Both the position numbers and the translations under genes were made by a program. 31,920 nt of DNA from Merdimonas faecigallinarum (GTDB lineage Bacteria > Bacillota > Clostridia > Lachnospirales > Lachnospiraceae), in contig DWXJ01000061.1 in NCBI GenBank assembly GCA_019119285.1, positions 1 through 31,920 on the forward strand, written 5' to 3'. Shown here in pieces: positions 7,312 through 15,833 of this stretch. Every line of letters begins with the position of its first letter. Position 1 is the stretch's first letter. The notes beneath the pieces were generated by a model. The model ran no database searches, was not told where the DNA came from, and saw nothing but the letters and a program-made list of their open reading frames with translations.

Positions 7312-8295
7312 TTATACCACTTCATTCAGATACATTCCGGACAACGGAATAATCTTTTTCAGTTCTTCTTCCATCCGGTCTGTCATCTCCACGCCGGGTG
7401 TCTTCCGCAGTTCTTCCGGCGTCTTCACGCCGAATATCAGATCCGTCAGCGCCCGGATCGGTAAAATTCCTTCACTGTTCTCCGGCTTTGCATCCATCAG
7501 CATGATACCGGAAAATTCTGTGCCTGTCAGCACCAGGCAGCGGTTGTTTTCTTCGATCAGGGGATCGGTCACGGTAAAACACACGCCGGTCAGATAGTTT
7601 AGACGAAGAGACATCAGCATCCGGCGCACGTCCAGGATCCGGATCATGATCTTTGGCTTTTTCTCTTCCGGCTCCGGCACCCAGATAGCAAAATCCTTTA
7701 ACGTCCCATCTTCTGCTTTCTTTATCAGCAGCTTGCCGCCGTCGCTTTCATACTCTCGCAGCATCCGGTGATAATACTTCGCGTCACGGACGGCATATAC
7801 CTGATACTTCTGCCGCAGATACCTGTCTGCCGCATCTGCAAGAGCCTGGAAATCCGCTTTCTTTACCTGCATCCAGCCTTCCACGCTGTCAACATAAGGT
7901 CTTTCCTGTTCCAGAACAGTCCGGAAATCAAAAGGCTCGTAAATCTGCTCGGAAGCTGGCATCAGAAATGTGAAGATCTCACCTGCCTGATACAGATCCT
8001 GCAGCGCTTTCTTTAACACTGCCGCCATATAGCCTCTTCTCCTGCAGTCCTCTTTTGTCGCCACAGCGACAATATAGTGCGCTTTCTTTTCATTTCCGTT
8101 CACTGCCAGCGTATAAGGATTCAGATGTGCCATAGAGGCGATCACCCCGTCTTCTTCCAGCACATAGATCTGATTATCCGCCGTCTTTTCTGTATAATAG
8201 TAATCCACAAACTCCTGACTGTCTTCTGAAAATGCCTCTTCATAGAGAGCCCTGGTCAGGATGTGTTCCTCTGAACTTAATCTTCGCACCTGCAT
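7312..8295 (-). CDS. GNAT-family N-acetyltransferase (Eis-like architecture)
   Basis: A 327-aa protein with an N-terminal GNAT domain (about residues 1-150) that would use acetyl-CoA: YIVAVATKEDCRRRGYMAAVLKKAL carries the R-R-G-Y pyrophosphate-binding loop, and FLMPASEQIYEPFDFR resembles the region found in Eis-type acetyltransferases. The remaining ~175 residues (from YVDSVEGW) form a second domain reminiscent of the sterol-carrier-like C-terminus of that group. The acceptor is unknown. ATG 8295 lies 73 bp after ispF, with AGAGG upstream, and the gene ends at a strong terminator, so it is probably the last gene of the ispF unit. Function beyond acetyl transfer is not assigned. Confidence 0.85.
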   Translation of the reverse strand: MQVRRLSSEEHILTRALYEEAFSEDSQEFVDYYYTEKTADNQIYVLEEDGVIASMAHLNPYTLAVNGNEKKAHYIVAVATKEDCRRRGYMAAVLKKALQDLYQAGEIFTFLMPASEQIYEPFDFRTVLEQERPYVDSVEGWMQVKKADFQALADAADRYLRQKYQVYAVRDAKYYHRMLREYESDGGKLLIKKAEDGTLKDFAIWVPEPEEKKPKIMIRILDVRRMLMSLRLNYLTGVCFTVTDPLIEENNRCLVLTGTEFSGIMLMDAKPENSEGILPIRALTDLIFGVKTPEELRKTPGVEMTDRMEEELKKIIPLSGMYLNEVV

Positions 8296-8368
8296 CTATT
8301 CGTCTGCCTCTTTCCTTTTCTAATCATGGTCTGCCCGGATCTGGCGTTTCCTTTCCCGACACCCGCAT

Positions 8369-8917
8369 CTACTGCGCATGTCCGGGACAACGGGCGCATC
8401 CCTGGCATCCTTCTTCGCTGTCAGCCGCCAGAAAGCTGACGTCCCGGATCGATTCCAGCGCTGCCACAGCCTGAGAGGATATCCCTTCTCCGGTTCCGGT
8501 AAAGCCAAGGCCTTCTTCCGTAGTCGCCTTAATATTTACCTGGGAAATGTCTATGCCAAGAGTTTCTGCCACGTTTTTTCGCATCTCTTCAATATGAGGC
8601 GCCATTTTAGGCTTCTGGGCAATGATGGTGGCGTCGATATTCCCCACCACATATCCTTCTTCTCCGATCAGTTCTCCCACCCGGGCAAGCAGCCGCAGAC
8701 TGGAAGCACCCTTATAGGCAGGATCTGTATCCGGGAAATGTCTCCCGATATCTCCCAGAGCCGCAGCGCCAAGAAGAGCGTCCATAATCGCGTGCAGCAG
8801 CACATCTGCATCTGAATGGCCCAACAGTCCTTTCTCATAGGGGATCCTGACTCCGCCCAGGATCAGATCCCGTTCTTCCACCAGCCGGTGAACATCATAT
8901 CCCATTCCGATCCGCAT
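8369..8917 (-). CDS. ispF: 2-C-methyl-D-erythritol 2,4-cyclodiphosphate synthase
   Basis: IspF converts CDP-methylerythritol 2-phosphate into the cyclic diphosphate in the MEP isoprenoid pathway. The start MRIGMGYDVHRL supplies the metal ligands D8 and H10; GHSDADVLLHAIMDALLGA, GDIGRHFPDTDP and the ATTEEGLGFTGTGEGISSQAVA end are all diagnostic. The protein is 182 aa, about 25 longer than the usual 155-160: after AVAALESI it carries an extra tail with C-x2-C-x2-C (GCQGCARCPGH). GAGGAGG precedes ATG 8917, which lies 2 nt after the stop of the small membrane-protein gene, so the two are translationally linked. Confidence 0.97.
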   Translation of the reverse strand: MRIGMGYDVHRLVEERDLILGGVRIPYEKGLLGHSDADVLLHAIMDALLGAAALGDIGRHFPDTDPAYKGASSLRLLARVGELIGEEGYVVGNIDATIIAQKPKMAPHIEEMRKNVAETLGIDISQVNIKATTEEGLGFTGTGEGISSQAVAALESIRDVSFLAADSEEGCQGCARCPGHAQ

Positions 8918-8919
8918 GT

Positions 8920-9249
8920 TTATTCCTCCTCATTTTCTTTGGCCGCGTCCGTGGTATCTGCAGCATCTTCTTCCCCTGCAGAAGCCGTTTCCTTCTCTGC
9001 CGCCTTCAGAGCCCGCTCCATCTCATCCGCGTCATCATCCATCATTTCCTTGTAATCATGCGTTGCCAGCTTTTTCACCGCCAGTCCGCCCCAGGCCAGG
9101 CCAAGAAGTGCAAATGCAGCTCCGGCCAGCGCATAGATGACGTAATGCTCCGGCTGTTCTTTGACGGATGAAAAGATCAGGTTCCCGCCCACATAAAGAA
9201 GGGCAAGTCCTGCGATCACCCGAAATGTCAGTGTCTTTTTATCTAACAT
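8920..9249 (-). CDS. Small two-segment membrane protein with acidic tail
   Basis: About 109 aa with two transmembrane segments (FRVIAGLALLYVGGNLIFS and VIYALAGAAFALLGLAWGGLAV) followed by a highly acidic, alanine/glutamate-rich cytoplasmic-type tail (DDDADEMERALKAAEKE...NEEE). I do not recognise the family. Start choice: ATG 9249 has GGAGG 8 nt upstream; ATG 9264, five codons earlier, has AAGGAG only 3-4 nt away, so the shorter form is preferred. It is the first gene before ispF (2-nt gap), but nothing in it points to isoprenoid synthesis. Confidence 0.75.
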   Translation of the reverse strand: MLDKKTLTFRVIAGLALLYVGGNLIFSSVKEQPEHYVIYALAGAAFALLGLAWGGLAVKKLATHDYKEMMDDDADEMERALKAAEKETASAGEEDAADTTDAAKENEEE

Positions 9250-9308
9250 CTGTCTGTCCTCCATGTTCTCCTTCGTCCCGGCACAGTTCCGGGATCCGCA
9301 ATACAGTC

Positions 9309-9314
9309 ATTATA
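9309..9314 (-). promoter_or_regulatory. -10 box of the ispF operon
   Basis: Minus-strand TATAAT ~45-60 bp before the first gene's start codon, without a good -35. The leader then contains a small hairpin (CCCGG/CCGGG) directly before the ribosome site. Confidence 0.45.
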
Positions 9315-9334
9315 CATGATTTGTCTTTCTTTGT

Positions 9335-9390
9335 AAAACAAAAGAGGAGCATCCGAAGGAATCTCTGGATCGCTTCGGACGCCCCTCTTT
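9335..9390 (-). terminator. Terminator of the tRNA transcript
   Basis: Long stem AGAGGAGCATCCGAAG / CTTCGGACGCCCCTCT (9342-9357 and 9372-9387; 14 Watson-Crick pairs plus G-U type mismatches) followed on the minus strand by TTTTGTTTTAC. It lies 17 bp after the tRNA-Met 3' end. Confidence 0.75.
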
Positions 9391-9406
9391 ATCCGGGCAT
9401 AAAAAA

Positions 9407-9480
9407 TAGCGGGAACTGGATTTGAACCAGCGACACCACGGGTATGAACCGTGTGCTCTAGCCAACTGAGCTATCCCGCC
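9407..9480 (-). tRNA. tRNA-Met (CAT), elongator type
   Basis: The minus strand folds as a cloverleaf: acceptor GGCGGGA/TCCCGCT, D-arm AGCTCAGTTGG, anticodon stem CACGG/CCGTG with loop TTCATAC (anticodon CAT at 9446-9444), and T-arm CTGGTTCAAATCCAG. CCA is not encoded. The 5' end (GGCGGGA) is not of initiator type, and it does not resemble the lysidine-modified tRNA-Ile. Confidence 0.95.
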
Positions 9481-9488
9481 ATATGGTA

Positions 9489-9561
9489 TGGGGCCTATAG
9501 GGCTCGAACCTATGACCCTCTGCTTGTAAGGCAGATGCTCTCCCAGCTGAGCTAAGACCCC
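9489..9561 (-). tRNA. tRNA-Val (TAC)
   Basis: Cloverleaf on the minus strand: acceptor GGGGTCT/AGGCCCC with discriminator A, D-arm AGCTCAGCTGGGAGAGC, anticodon loop CTTACAA (anticodon TAC at 9528-9526) and T-arm ATAGGTTCGAGCCCTAT. CCA is not encoded. It lies 8 bp before tRNA-Met and is transcribed with it. Confidence 0.96.
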
Positions 9562-9597
9562 ATATCCTGCGGGTCCGTATCTCGAACCCGCTTTGCT

Positions 9598-9627
9598 ATT
9601 ATACTATTAACTTCTTTCAAATGTCAA
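9598..9627 (-). promoter_or_regulatory. Consensus sigma-A promoter of the tRNA-Val/tRNA-Met unit
   Basis: Minus-strand TTGACA (9627-9622), 18-bp spacer, TATAAT (9603-9598): both hexamers perfect. The tRNA-Val 5' end is about 37 bp downstream of the -10. No hairpin separates it from the gdhA stop codon, so some read-through from gdhA is possible. Confidence 0.88.
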
Positions 9628-9645
9628 CACTTTTTTTCAATTTTT

Positions 9646-10980
9646 TTAGACTATTCCCTGAGCGGTCATAGCGTCTACTACTTTTTCAAATCCGGCAATG
9701 TTTGCTCCTGCCACATAGTTGCCTTCCATGCCGTAGCGTTTTGCCGCATCCACCATGTTGTGACAGATGTTAACCATGATTCCCTTCAGCTTGCTGTCCA
9801 CTTCCTCAAAGGTCCAGCTTAAGCGCTCGCTGTTCTGTGACATCTCCAGTGCGGATGTTGCAACACCGCCGGCATTCGCTGCTTTTCCAGGTGCGAACAT
9901 CACGCCGTTTTTCTGCAGGTATTCGGTTGCCTCAATGGTAGTCGGCATATTGGCGCCTTCTGCCACGATGATGCATCCGTTTGCAACCAGCTGTTTTGCA
10001 TCCTCCAGAAGCAGCTCGTTCTGGGTTGCACAGGGAAGGGCGATGTCTACTTTTACAGACCATACACCGCGGCCCTCATGGTATTCGGAATTCGGACGAT
10101 ACTTCTTGTACTCGGTCAGACGGGCACGGTTTACTTCCTTGATCTCTTTTAATGCAGCCACATCAATGCCTTCCGGATCATAGACCCATCCGGTAGAATC
10201 GCTGACTGTCACTACCTTTGCGCCCAGCTGCTGTGCTTTTTCTGTTGCGTAGATCGCCACATTTCCGGAACCAGATACAGCAACGGTCTTGCCTGCAAGT
10301 TCAATGCCGTTCAGTTTCAGAAGTTCTTCTGTCAGATACAGAAGACCATATCCGGTAGCTTCTGTTCTTGCCAGAGATCCGCCGTAGCTTAATCCTTTTC
10401 CGGTCAGCACGCCTTCGTACAGTCCGCGGATTCTCTTGTACTGGCCGAACATGTAGCCGATCTCTCTTGCGCCGGTACCGATGTCTCCAGCCGGCACGTC
10501 TGTGTCAGCGCCGATATATTTACAAAGTTCTGTCATAAAGCTCTGACAAAAAGCCATAACTTCTCTGTCAGATTTTCCCTTCGGATCAAAGTCGGAACCA
10601 CCTTTTCCTCCTCCGATCGGAAGGCCTGTCAATGAATTCTTGAAAATCTGCTCAAAGCCAAGGAACTTGATAATTCCAAGGTTTACAGACGGGTGAAGAC
10701 GAAGACCGCCCTTGTAAGGTCCGATGGCGCTGTTAAACTGTACTCTGTAGCCGGTGTTTACCTGCACCTGTCCTTTATCGTCTACCCACGGAACGCGGAA
10801 CTTGAACTGTCTCTCCGGCTCTACCAGACGTTCCAGCAATGCGTCTTTTCTGTACTTCTCTTCATTTGCCTCGATCACAACTCTCAAAGACTCCAGAACC
10901 TCTTTCACTGCCTGGTGAAATTCCGGCTCTGCCGGGTTCTTTGCTACTACTCTTTCCAAGACTTCATCCACATATGACAT
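9646..10980 (-). CDS. gdhA: NADP-type glutamate dehydrogenase
   Basis: A 444-aa hexameric-type glutamate dehydrogenase, interconverting 2-oxoglutarate plus ammonia with glutamate; the normal length for the bacterial NADP class. Visible signatures are GPYKGGLRLHPSVN, the catalytic-lysine loop LPIGGGKGGSDFDP, DVPAGDIGTGAREIGYM, and the nucleotide-binding fold VAVSGSGNVAIYATEKA. A longer frame starts at 11139, but ATG 10980 (MSYVDEVLERV) has AGGAGGA 7 nt upstream and matches the family's N-terminus; the extension would be read through the leader hairpin. It is a single-gene unit downstream of purL with its own promoter and a terminator-like leader. Confidence 0.97.
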   Translation of the reverse strand: MSYVDEVLERVVAKNPAEPEFHQAVKEVLESLRVVIEANEEKYRKDALLERLVEPERQFKFRVPWVDDKGQVQVNTGYRVQFNSAIGPYKGGLRLHPSVNLGIIKFLGFEQIFKNSLTGLPIGGGKGGSDFDPKGKSDREVMAFCQSFMTELCKYIGADTDVPAGDIGTGAREIGYMFGQYKRIRGLYEGVLTGKGLSYGGSLARTEATGYGLLYLTEELLKLNGIELAGKTVAVSGSGNVAIYATEKAQQLGAKVVTVSDSTGWVYDPEGIDVAALKEIKEVNRARLTEYKKYRPNSEYHEGRGVWSVKVDIALPCATQNELLLEDAKQLVANGCIIVAEGANMPTTIEATEYLQKNGVMFAPGKAANAGGVATSALEMSQNSERLSWTFEEVDSKLKGIMVNICHNMVDAAKRYGMEGNYVAGANIAGFEKVVDAMTAQGIV

Positions 10981-11018
10981 AGTTTCTTCCTCCTTGATGC
11001 TTTGATTTTGTATAGAAA

Positions 11019-11046
11019 AAGGAGCAGACAAACATGTCTGCTCCTT
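11019..11046 (-). promoter_or_regulatory. Terminator-like hairpin in the gdhA leader
   Basis: Perfect 11-bp stem AAGGAGCAGAC/GTCTGCTCCTT with a 6-base loop, followed on the minus strand by a short T run (TTTTTC), ending about 38 nt before the gdhA start codon. It lies between the candidate promoter and the ribosome site, so it could be an attenuator of gdhA or, less simply, a terminator for purL read-through. Confidence 0.65.
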
Positions 11047-11077
11047 CCTACACCGTTGACACCTTTGTCTCTTTAAC

Positions 11078-11106
11078 AGAATAAAGTATCCCGGCAAAAA
11101 ACACAA
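11078..11106 (-). promoter_or_regulatory. Candidate gdhA promoter
   Basis: Minus-strand TTGTGT (11106-11101), 17-bp spacer, TATTCT (11083-11078). Upstream A/T-rich DNA carries a 19-bp direct repeat (11116-11134 and 11157-11175, TGCATTTTTATTGATTTTT) 41 bp apart, about four helical turns, which could be activator sites or UP-like elements. Confidence 0.5.
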
Positions 11107-11226
11107 GTATTTTTTTGCATTTTTATTGATTTTTTGCAACTATATAAATTTTTTCCTGCATTTTTATTGATTTTTGTTAATTTTTGCAGATGGAAATGCA
11201 ACTTATCTACTTGCAAAATTCACTTT

Positions 11227-14200
11227 TTACTTGAAATATGCAACTCCGGACTCGAAGATCTTCATATCCTGCTCTCCGTAGATATTTACGGCAACACTGC
11301 GGCCTCTGCGCTCGGAATGGGCCATCTTGCCAAGGACTCTTCCGTCCGGACTAGTGATACCCTCGATTGCATAATAGGAACCGTTCACATTCCACTCTTC
11401 ATCCCCTGTGATATTACCGCTTAGGTCGCAGTAACGGGTAGCCACCTGGCCGTTTGCGAAGAGTCTCTGGATGGTCTCTTCCGGTGCAACAAATCTTCCT
11501 TCTCCGTGAGAAGCCGGATTGACATAGACACCGCCAAGTTCAGCCTGTGCAAGCCACGGGGACTTGTTGGTAACAACCTTTGTATAAACCATCTTGGAAA
11601 TATGGCGTCCAATAGTATTATAAGTCAGCGTTGGAGAAACATCGGTCTGTCCGGTGATCTTTCCATTCGGTACCAGGCCAAGCTTGATCAGTGCCTGGAA
11701 GCCGTTGCATACGCCAAGTACCAGTCCGTCTCTTTCATTCAGCAGTTTTTCTACCGCTTCTTTGAGCTTCGCGTTCTGGAACGCAGTCGCAAAGAATTTT
11801 GCGGAACCGTCCGGCTCGTCGCCTGCACTGAAGCCGCCCGGGAACATGATGATCTGCGCCTGTGCAATAGCCTGCTCAAATACCTGGACAGAATCCACGA
11901 TATCCGCAGCGCTTAAGTTCTTAAATACTTTCGTCACAACCTTCGCGCCGGCCCGTTCAAAGGCCTTTCCGCTGTCATATTCACAGTTGGTTCCCGGGAA
12001 TACCGGAATAAATACCGTGGGCTGCGCGATCTTGTGGCTGCAGATATGGACACGGGACGCATGGAAGCATCCGTCTTCCTTAAGTTCGCCGTCTGCTGTT
12101 TCGGAAGGAGTGAGAACCCAGTTCTCTGCAGATTCTTCTGCTCCGGATCTGGTGGCAAATACCTTCTCCAGAGTTCCTTTCCATGCATCTTCGGCTTCAT
12201 CCAGCCCGATGACACAGTCTCCATAGGAGAATCTGCCGTCCTCTGTCACTTCTCCGATCACAGTATAGGTAATCTGAAGATTTCCAACCTGTCCGTCCGG
12301 AACCTCTGCAATGATATCTCCAAATCCCGGCGCAAAGAAATCTCTGGGATCCAGGTTGTGTTCGATCTTTACGCCAAGCCCGTTTCCAAACGCCATCTTG
12401 CTGACTGCTGCCGCAATACCGTGACGGTCAAGCGCATATGCGGACAGGATTCTGCCCGCGCGGATATCTTCTGTAAATTTACCATACTGCTCCATCACTT
12501 TATCGTAGACCGGTACATCGTAATCATCGGTCTCGATCCGCAGCCATACCAGCTTGCTGCCGGCCTTCTTAAGCTCCGGTGTGATGATGTCTTTTTCTTT
12601 TGCCACATCCACGGCAAAGGATACCAGTGTGGGCGGCACATCAATATCTTCGAAAGTACCGGACATACTGTCCTTTCCTCCGATGGACGGCAGCCCGAAT
12701 CCGAGCTGTGCGTTATATGCTCCAAGGAGCGCCGCAAAAGGCTGGCTCCATCTGTGCGGATCTTCTGTCATACGGCGGAAATACTCCTGGAAGGTAAACC
12801 GGATCTTCGAATAATCTCCTCCGGAAGCCACGATCTTTGCAACGGATTCTGTCACAGCATAAATGGCTCCGTGATACGGGCTCCAGGTGGAAAGGTAGGG
12901 ATCAAATCCGTAACTCATCATCGTCACGGTGTCGCAGTCTCCTTTCAGCACCGGAAGTTTTGCCACCATAGCCTGAGTCTCTGTCATCTGATATTTACCG
13001 CCGTGGGGCATGAAGACAGATCCGGCTCCGATCGAACCGTCAAACATCTCCACCAGTCCCTTCTGGGAGCATACGTTCAGATCTTTCAGGGTATTCATCC
13101 ACTGCTCTTTTACGTCTTTTACTTCCTGTCTGGTAAGAACGGTATCCTTCCGGTCCGGAATATCAACAGCCACTGCAGTCTCCTGATGAGCGCCGTTGGT
13201 ATCCAGGAAAGCGCGGGAAAGATTGACAATCTCTTTTCCTCTCCAGCAGAGCACCAGCCTGGGTTCTTCTGTTACAACAGCCACCCTGGTAGCCTCCAGG
13301 TTTTCTTCGGAAGCATACGCCATAAATGCATCGGCGTCTTTGGGATCTACCACAACCGCCATACGTTCCTGGGATTCGGAAATAGCAATCTCGGTTCCGT
13401 CAAGTCCCGCATATTTTTTCGGCACTTTATCAAGATCTACTCTCAGGCCGTCAGCCAGCTCTCCGATGGCAACGGATACGCCGCCTGCTCCAAAGTCGTT
13501 ACATTTTTTGATCAGCCTGCTGACTTCTTCTCTGCGGAACAGTCTCTGGATCTTGCGCTCTGTAGGCGGATTTCCCTTCTGGACCTCCGCGCCGCAGGTG
13601 GTGGTGGACTCTTCGGTATGTACCTTGGAGGATCCGGTCGCTCCGCCGCAGCCGTCACGGCCGGTGCGTCCGCCCAGCAGGATGATGATATCTCCCGGAT
13701 CCGAAGTCTCGCGGATCACGGCTCTTCTTGGAGCCGCGCCAAGCACCGCTCCGATCTCCATACGTTTTGCCACATAGTTGGGATGATAGATTTCTTTCAC
13801 CGCGCCGGTGGCAAGGCCGATCTGGTTGCCATAGGAACTATATCCATGGGCCGCCTCTCTTACCAGTTTCTTCTGGGGAAGCTTGCCCTTCAGGGTATCT
13901 TTTGCAGAAACAGTGGGATCTGCCGCTCCGGTCACACGCATCGCCTGATATACATAGGTTCTGCCGGACAGAGGATCACGGATGGCGCCGCCAAGACAGG
14001 TAGCCGCCCCTCCGAAAGGCTCGATCTCTGTCGGATGGTTGTGGGTCTCGTTCTTGAAATTCACCAGCCATTCTTCTTCCACGCCGTCTACTGTTACCGG
14101 CACAACGATACTGCAGGCATTGATCTCTTCAGATTCTTCCTGATCTTCCAGTTTTCCTTCTCTCTTTAACTTCCGCATTGCCATCAGAGCCAGATCCATC

Positions 14201-15024
14201 AGGCAGACAAACTTATCCTCTCTGCCTTTAAAGATCTCGCTGTGATCCTTCAGATACTGGCGGTAGGTTTCCTGGATCGGTTCCTTATAGTCTCCTTCTC
14301 CAAAGAAAACGTCTGTCAGTTCCGTGGAGAAAGTGGTATGACGGCAATGATCGGACCAGTAAGTATCCAAAACCCGGATCTCTGTCATGGACGGATCTCT
14401 GTGTTCCTCATTCCGGAAATAGTTCTGGATATGAAGGAAGTCTTTAAATGTCATGGCAAGCCCCAGGGAATCGTAAAGTTCCTTAAACGGCGCTTCTTCC
14501 ATGTCCTTGAATCCGTCAAAGATCCGCACATCTTCCGGCTCCTCAAACTTGGTCACCAGAGTATCCGGTTTTTCCATGCCGGTCTCTCTGGAATCCACCG
14601 GATTGATACAGTGCTTTTTCACTGCCTCAAACTCTTCATCCGTAAGATTTCCCTCTACCACATAGGTCGTGGCGGTATGGATCACCGGCTGCTCGTCCTC
14701 TTTGATAAACTGCACGCACTGTACCGCGGAATCCGCTCTCTGATCAAACTGCCCCGGCAGGAATTCTACTGAGAACACACGGCTTCCCTCAGCCATCGGG
14801 AATTCTTCTTTATAAAGAGTATCCACCGGCGGCTCTGAAAAGATGCCGTTGCAGGCCTTTTCAAAAGTCTCGTCGGTAATGTTTTCCACATCGTACCGGA
14901 TCAGCACCCGGACATTCTTCAGATCTTTGATCCCCAGATATCCGTAAAGCTCGTGGTACAGATCCTTTGCCTGAACCGCATACTCCGGCTTCTTTTCTAC
15001 ATACACTCGTTTTACATTGCCCAT
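11227..15024 (-). CDS. purL: Phosphoribosylformylglycinamidine synthase, single-chain form
   Basis: A 1265-aa fused FGAM synthase, the fourth step of purine synthesis: it turns FGAR, glutamine and ATP into FGAM. Order of parts: N-terminal PurS-like region, two AIR-synthase-like halves, and a C-terminal glutamine amidotransferase. Diagnostic motifs are HNHPTEIEPFGGAATCLGGAIRD, GGRTGRDGCGGATGSS, GGKDSMSGTF, and in the amidotransferase FPGGFSAGDEPDG, the cysteine nucleophile in GVCNGFQALIKLG and the His/Glu pair in SHGEGRF. Single-chain enzymes of this length are common in Clostridia, in contrast to the split PurS/PurQ/PurL of Bacillus. GGAGGAAG precedes ATG 15024. No other pur gene is adjacent, so it is a stand-alone unit. 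Confidence 0.98.
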   Translation of the reverse strand: MGNVKRVYVEKKPEYAVQAKDLYHELYGYLGIKDLKNVRVLIRYDVENITDETFEKACNGIFSEPPVDTLYKEEFPMAEGSRVFSVEFLPGQFDQRADSAVQCVQFIKEDEQPVIHTATTYVVEGNLTDEEFEAVKKHCINPVDSRETGMEKPDTLVTKFEEPEDVRIFDGFKDMEEAPFKELYDSLGLAMTFKDFLHIQNYFRNEEHRDPSMTEIRVLDTYWSDHCRHTTFSTELTDVFFGEGDYKEPIQETYRQYLKDHSEIFKGREDKFVCLMDLALMAMRKLKREGKLEDQEESEEINACSIVVPVTVDGVEEEWLVNFKNETHNHPTEIEPFGGAATCLGGAIRDPLSGRTYVYQAMRVTGAADPTVSAKDTLKGKLPQKKLVREAAHGYSSYGNQIGLATGAVKEIYHPNYVAKRMEIGAVLGAAPRRAVIRETSDPGDIIILLGGRTGRDGCGGATGSSKVHTEESTTTCGAEVQKGNPPTERKIQRLFRREEVSRLIKKCNDFGAGGVSVAIGELADGLRVDLDKVPKKYAGLDGTEIAISESQERMAVVVDPKDADAFMAYASEENLEATRVAVVTEEPRLVLCWRGKEIVNLSRAFLDTNGAHQETAVAVDIPDRKDTVLTRQEVKDVKEQWMNTLKDLNVCSQKGLVEMFDGSIGAGSVFMPHGGKYQMTETQAMVAKLPVLKGDCDTVTMMSYGFDPYLSTWSPYHGAIYAVTESVAKIVASGGDYSKIRFTFQEYFRRMTEDPHRWSQPFAALLGAYNAQLGFGLPSIGGKDSMSGTFEDIDVPPTLVSFAVDVAKEKDIITPELKKAGSKLVWLRIETDDYDVPVYDKVMEQYGKFTEDIRAGRILSAYALDRHGIAAAVSKMAFGNGLGVKIEHNLDPRDFFAPGFGDIIAEVPDGQVGNLQITYTVIGEVTEDGRFSYGDCVIGLDEAEDAWKGTLEKVFATRSGAEESAENWVLTPSETADGELKEDGCFHASRVHICSHKIAQPTVFIPVFPGTNCEYDSGKAFERAGAKVVTKVFKNLSAADIVDSVQVFEQAIAQAQIIMFPGGFSAGDEPDGSAKFFATAFQNAKLKEAVEKLLNERDGLVLGVCNGFQALIKLGLVPNGKITGQTDVSPTLTYNTIGRHISKMVYTKVVTNKSPWLAQAELGGVYVNPASHGEGRFVAPEETIQRLFANGQVATRYCDLSGNITGDEEWNVNGSYYAIEGITSPDGRVLGKMAHSERRGRSVAVNIYGEQDMKIFESGVAYFK

Positions 15025-15076
15025 AAAACTTCCTCCATCTTATTGTTGATTCATTATGAATTTTTGCCCTTATTTC

Positions 15077-15105
15077 ATCATACCACAGGAATGCAGATTA
15101 GTAAA
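15077..15105 (-). promoter_or_regulatory. Promoter of purL
   Basis: Minus-strand TTTACT (15105-15100), 17-bp spacer, extended -10 TGGTATGAT (hexamer 15082-15077). In the leader, 15049-15061 is a 13-bp palindrome (ATTCATTATGAAT) that could bind a regulator; no PurR box or guanine-riboswitch fold was recognised. Confidence 0.55.
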
Positions 15106-15116
15106 ACCCCGGCGTT

Positions 15117-15833
15117 CTATTTTTCCCCGGTTTTTCCTCTGTATTTCCAGAATGCTTTCTGCCTGACGGCCATCATCACTGCAAACAGGAGCACCAGTCC
15201 GCCCACAAAGAAGGCTCCGATCCGCATGACCATGTCGTAGAAAAAGCCTTCCGGCAGCATCCGGATCATGTAATCTTCCGCAGGATCAAACATCCACAGG
15301 TCATTGGTAAAAAAGATCTCGTGGAACACCGTAAAGCTTGCTGTAAAGTCAACGGCAAAAGAAACCAGAAGCCCCGCGATCAGGACTGCGAAGACTCCCA
15401 GCGCCGCAAAATATGCTCCGGTCAGCATTTTCTTTAACTCCGCTTTTGTAAGGATCAGAAACAGGACGAGAACCGCGGCAACGAGTAACATGACCGTACG
15501 GAGTTTCAACCCGCCCAGAAACAAGTTTTTCACATCTTCCATGTGAAGCCGGTCCTGTTCATTGAAGAAATCCTGAGTCCTGCCTTCCACCTCGGTTTCA
15601 ATCGAAAGCACTTCTTCTTTTCCGATCAGATAATCCATCATATAGGAAGTAACCTCCATCACATCTTCCATGTCCATATAGAGCGATTCTGTCACCTGGT
15701 ATTTTTCGTATTCCTTCTGATAAAATCTGTAATCCGAATCTCCATAGATCGCGATCTGGAAGCTGGTGATCAGCATGGCGATGATTACGCAAAACATGGC
15801 GGTAAAGGCCGCCGCCCTCTGTATTGTTTTCAA
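15117..15833 (-). CDS. TIGR01906-like integral membrane protein, TTG start
   Basis: A 238-aa protein with one N-terminal transmembrane segment (AAFTAMFCVIIAMLITSFQ), an extracytoplasmic region of ~100 residues rich in charged residues, and three C-terminal membrane segments. It resembles the Firmicutes TIGR01906 group of unknown function; the recognition rests on layout and the FHEIFFTNDLWMFDP stretch. The start is TTG at 15833-15831: GGAGGAG lies 8 nt upstream, and TTG overlaps the helicase stop as TTGA, the TTG equivalent of an ATGA coupling. A longer frame from ATG 15920 would overlap the helicase by 90 bp and is not needed. Placed last in the SOS-type operon; a repair role is not evident. 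Confidence 0.8.
   Translation of the reverse strand: MKTIQRAAAFTAMFCVIIAMLITSFQIAIYGDSDYRFYQKEYEKYQVTESLYMDMEDVMEVTSYMMDYLIGKEEVLSIETEVEGRTQDFFNEQDRLHMEDVKNLFLGGLKLRTVMLLVAAVLVLFLILTKAELKKMLTGAYFAALGVFAVLIAGLLVSFAVDFTASFTVFHEIFFTNDLWMFDPAEDYMIRMLPEGFFYDMVMRIGAFFVGGLVLLFAVMMAVRQKAFWKYRGKTGEK

Noticed and set aside
11019..11046. A T-box or known riboswitch in the gdhA leader
   Set aside because: No T-box consensus, specifier loop or conserved riboswitch core was seen; only a single terminator-like hairpin.
10981..11139. A longer N-terminus for gdhA starting at 11139
   Set aside because: The extension runs through the leader hairpin and lacks a ribosome site, whereas ATG 10980 has AGGAGGA and gives the family's normal N-terminus.
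12034..14169. A long plus-strand open frame (711 codons) opposite purL
   Set aside because: purL is unmistakable on the other strand with all its motifs; the frame has no ribosome site or recognisable domain and is a shadow of G/C-rich codons.
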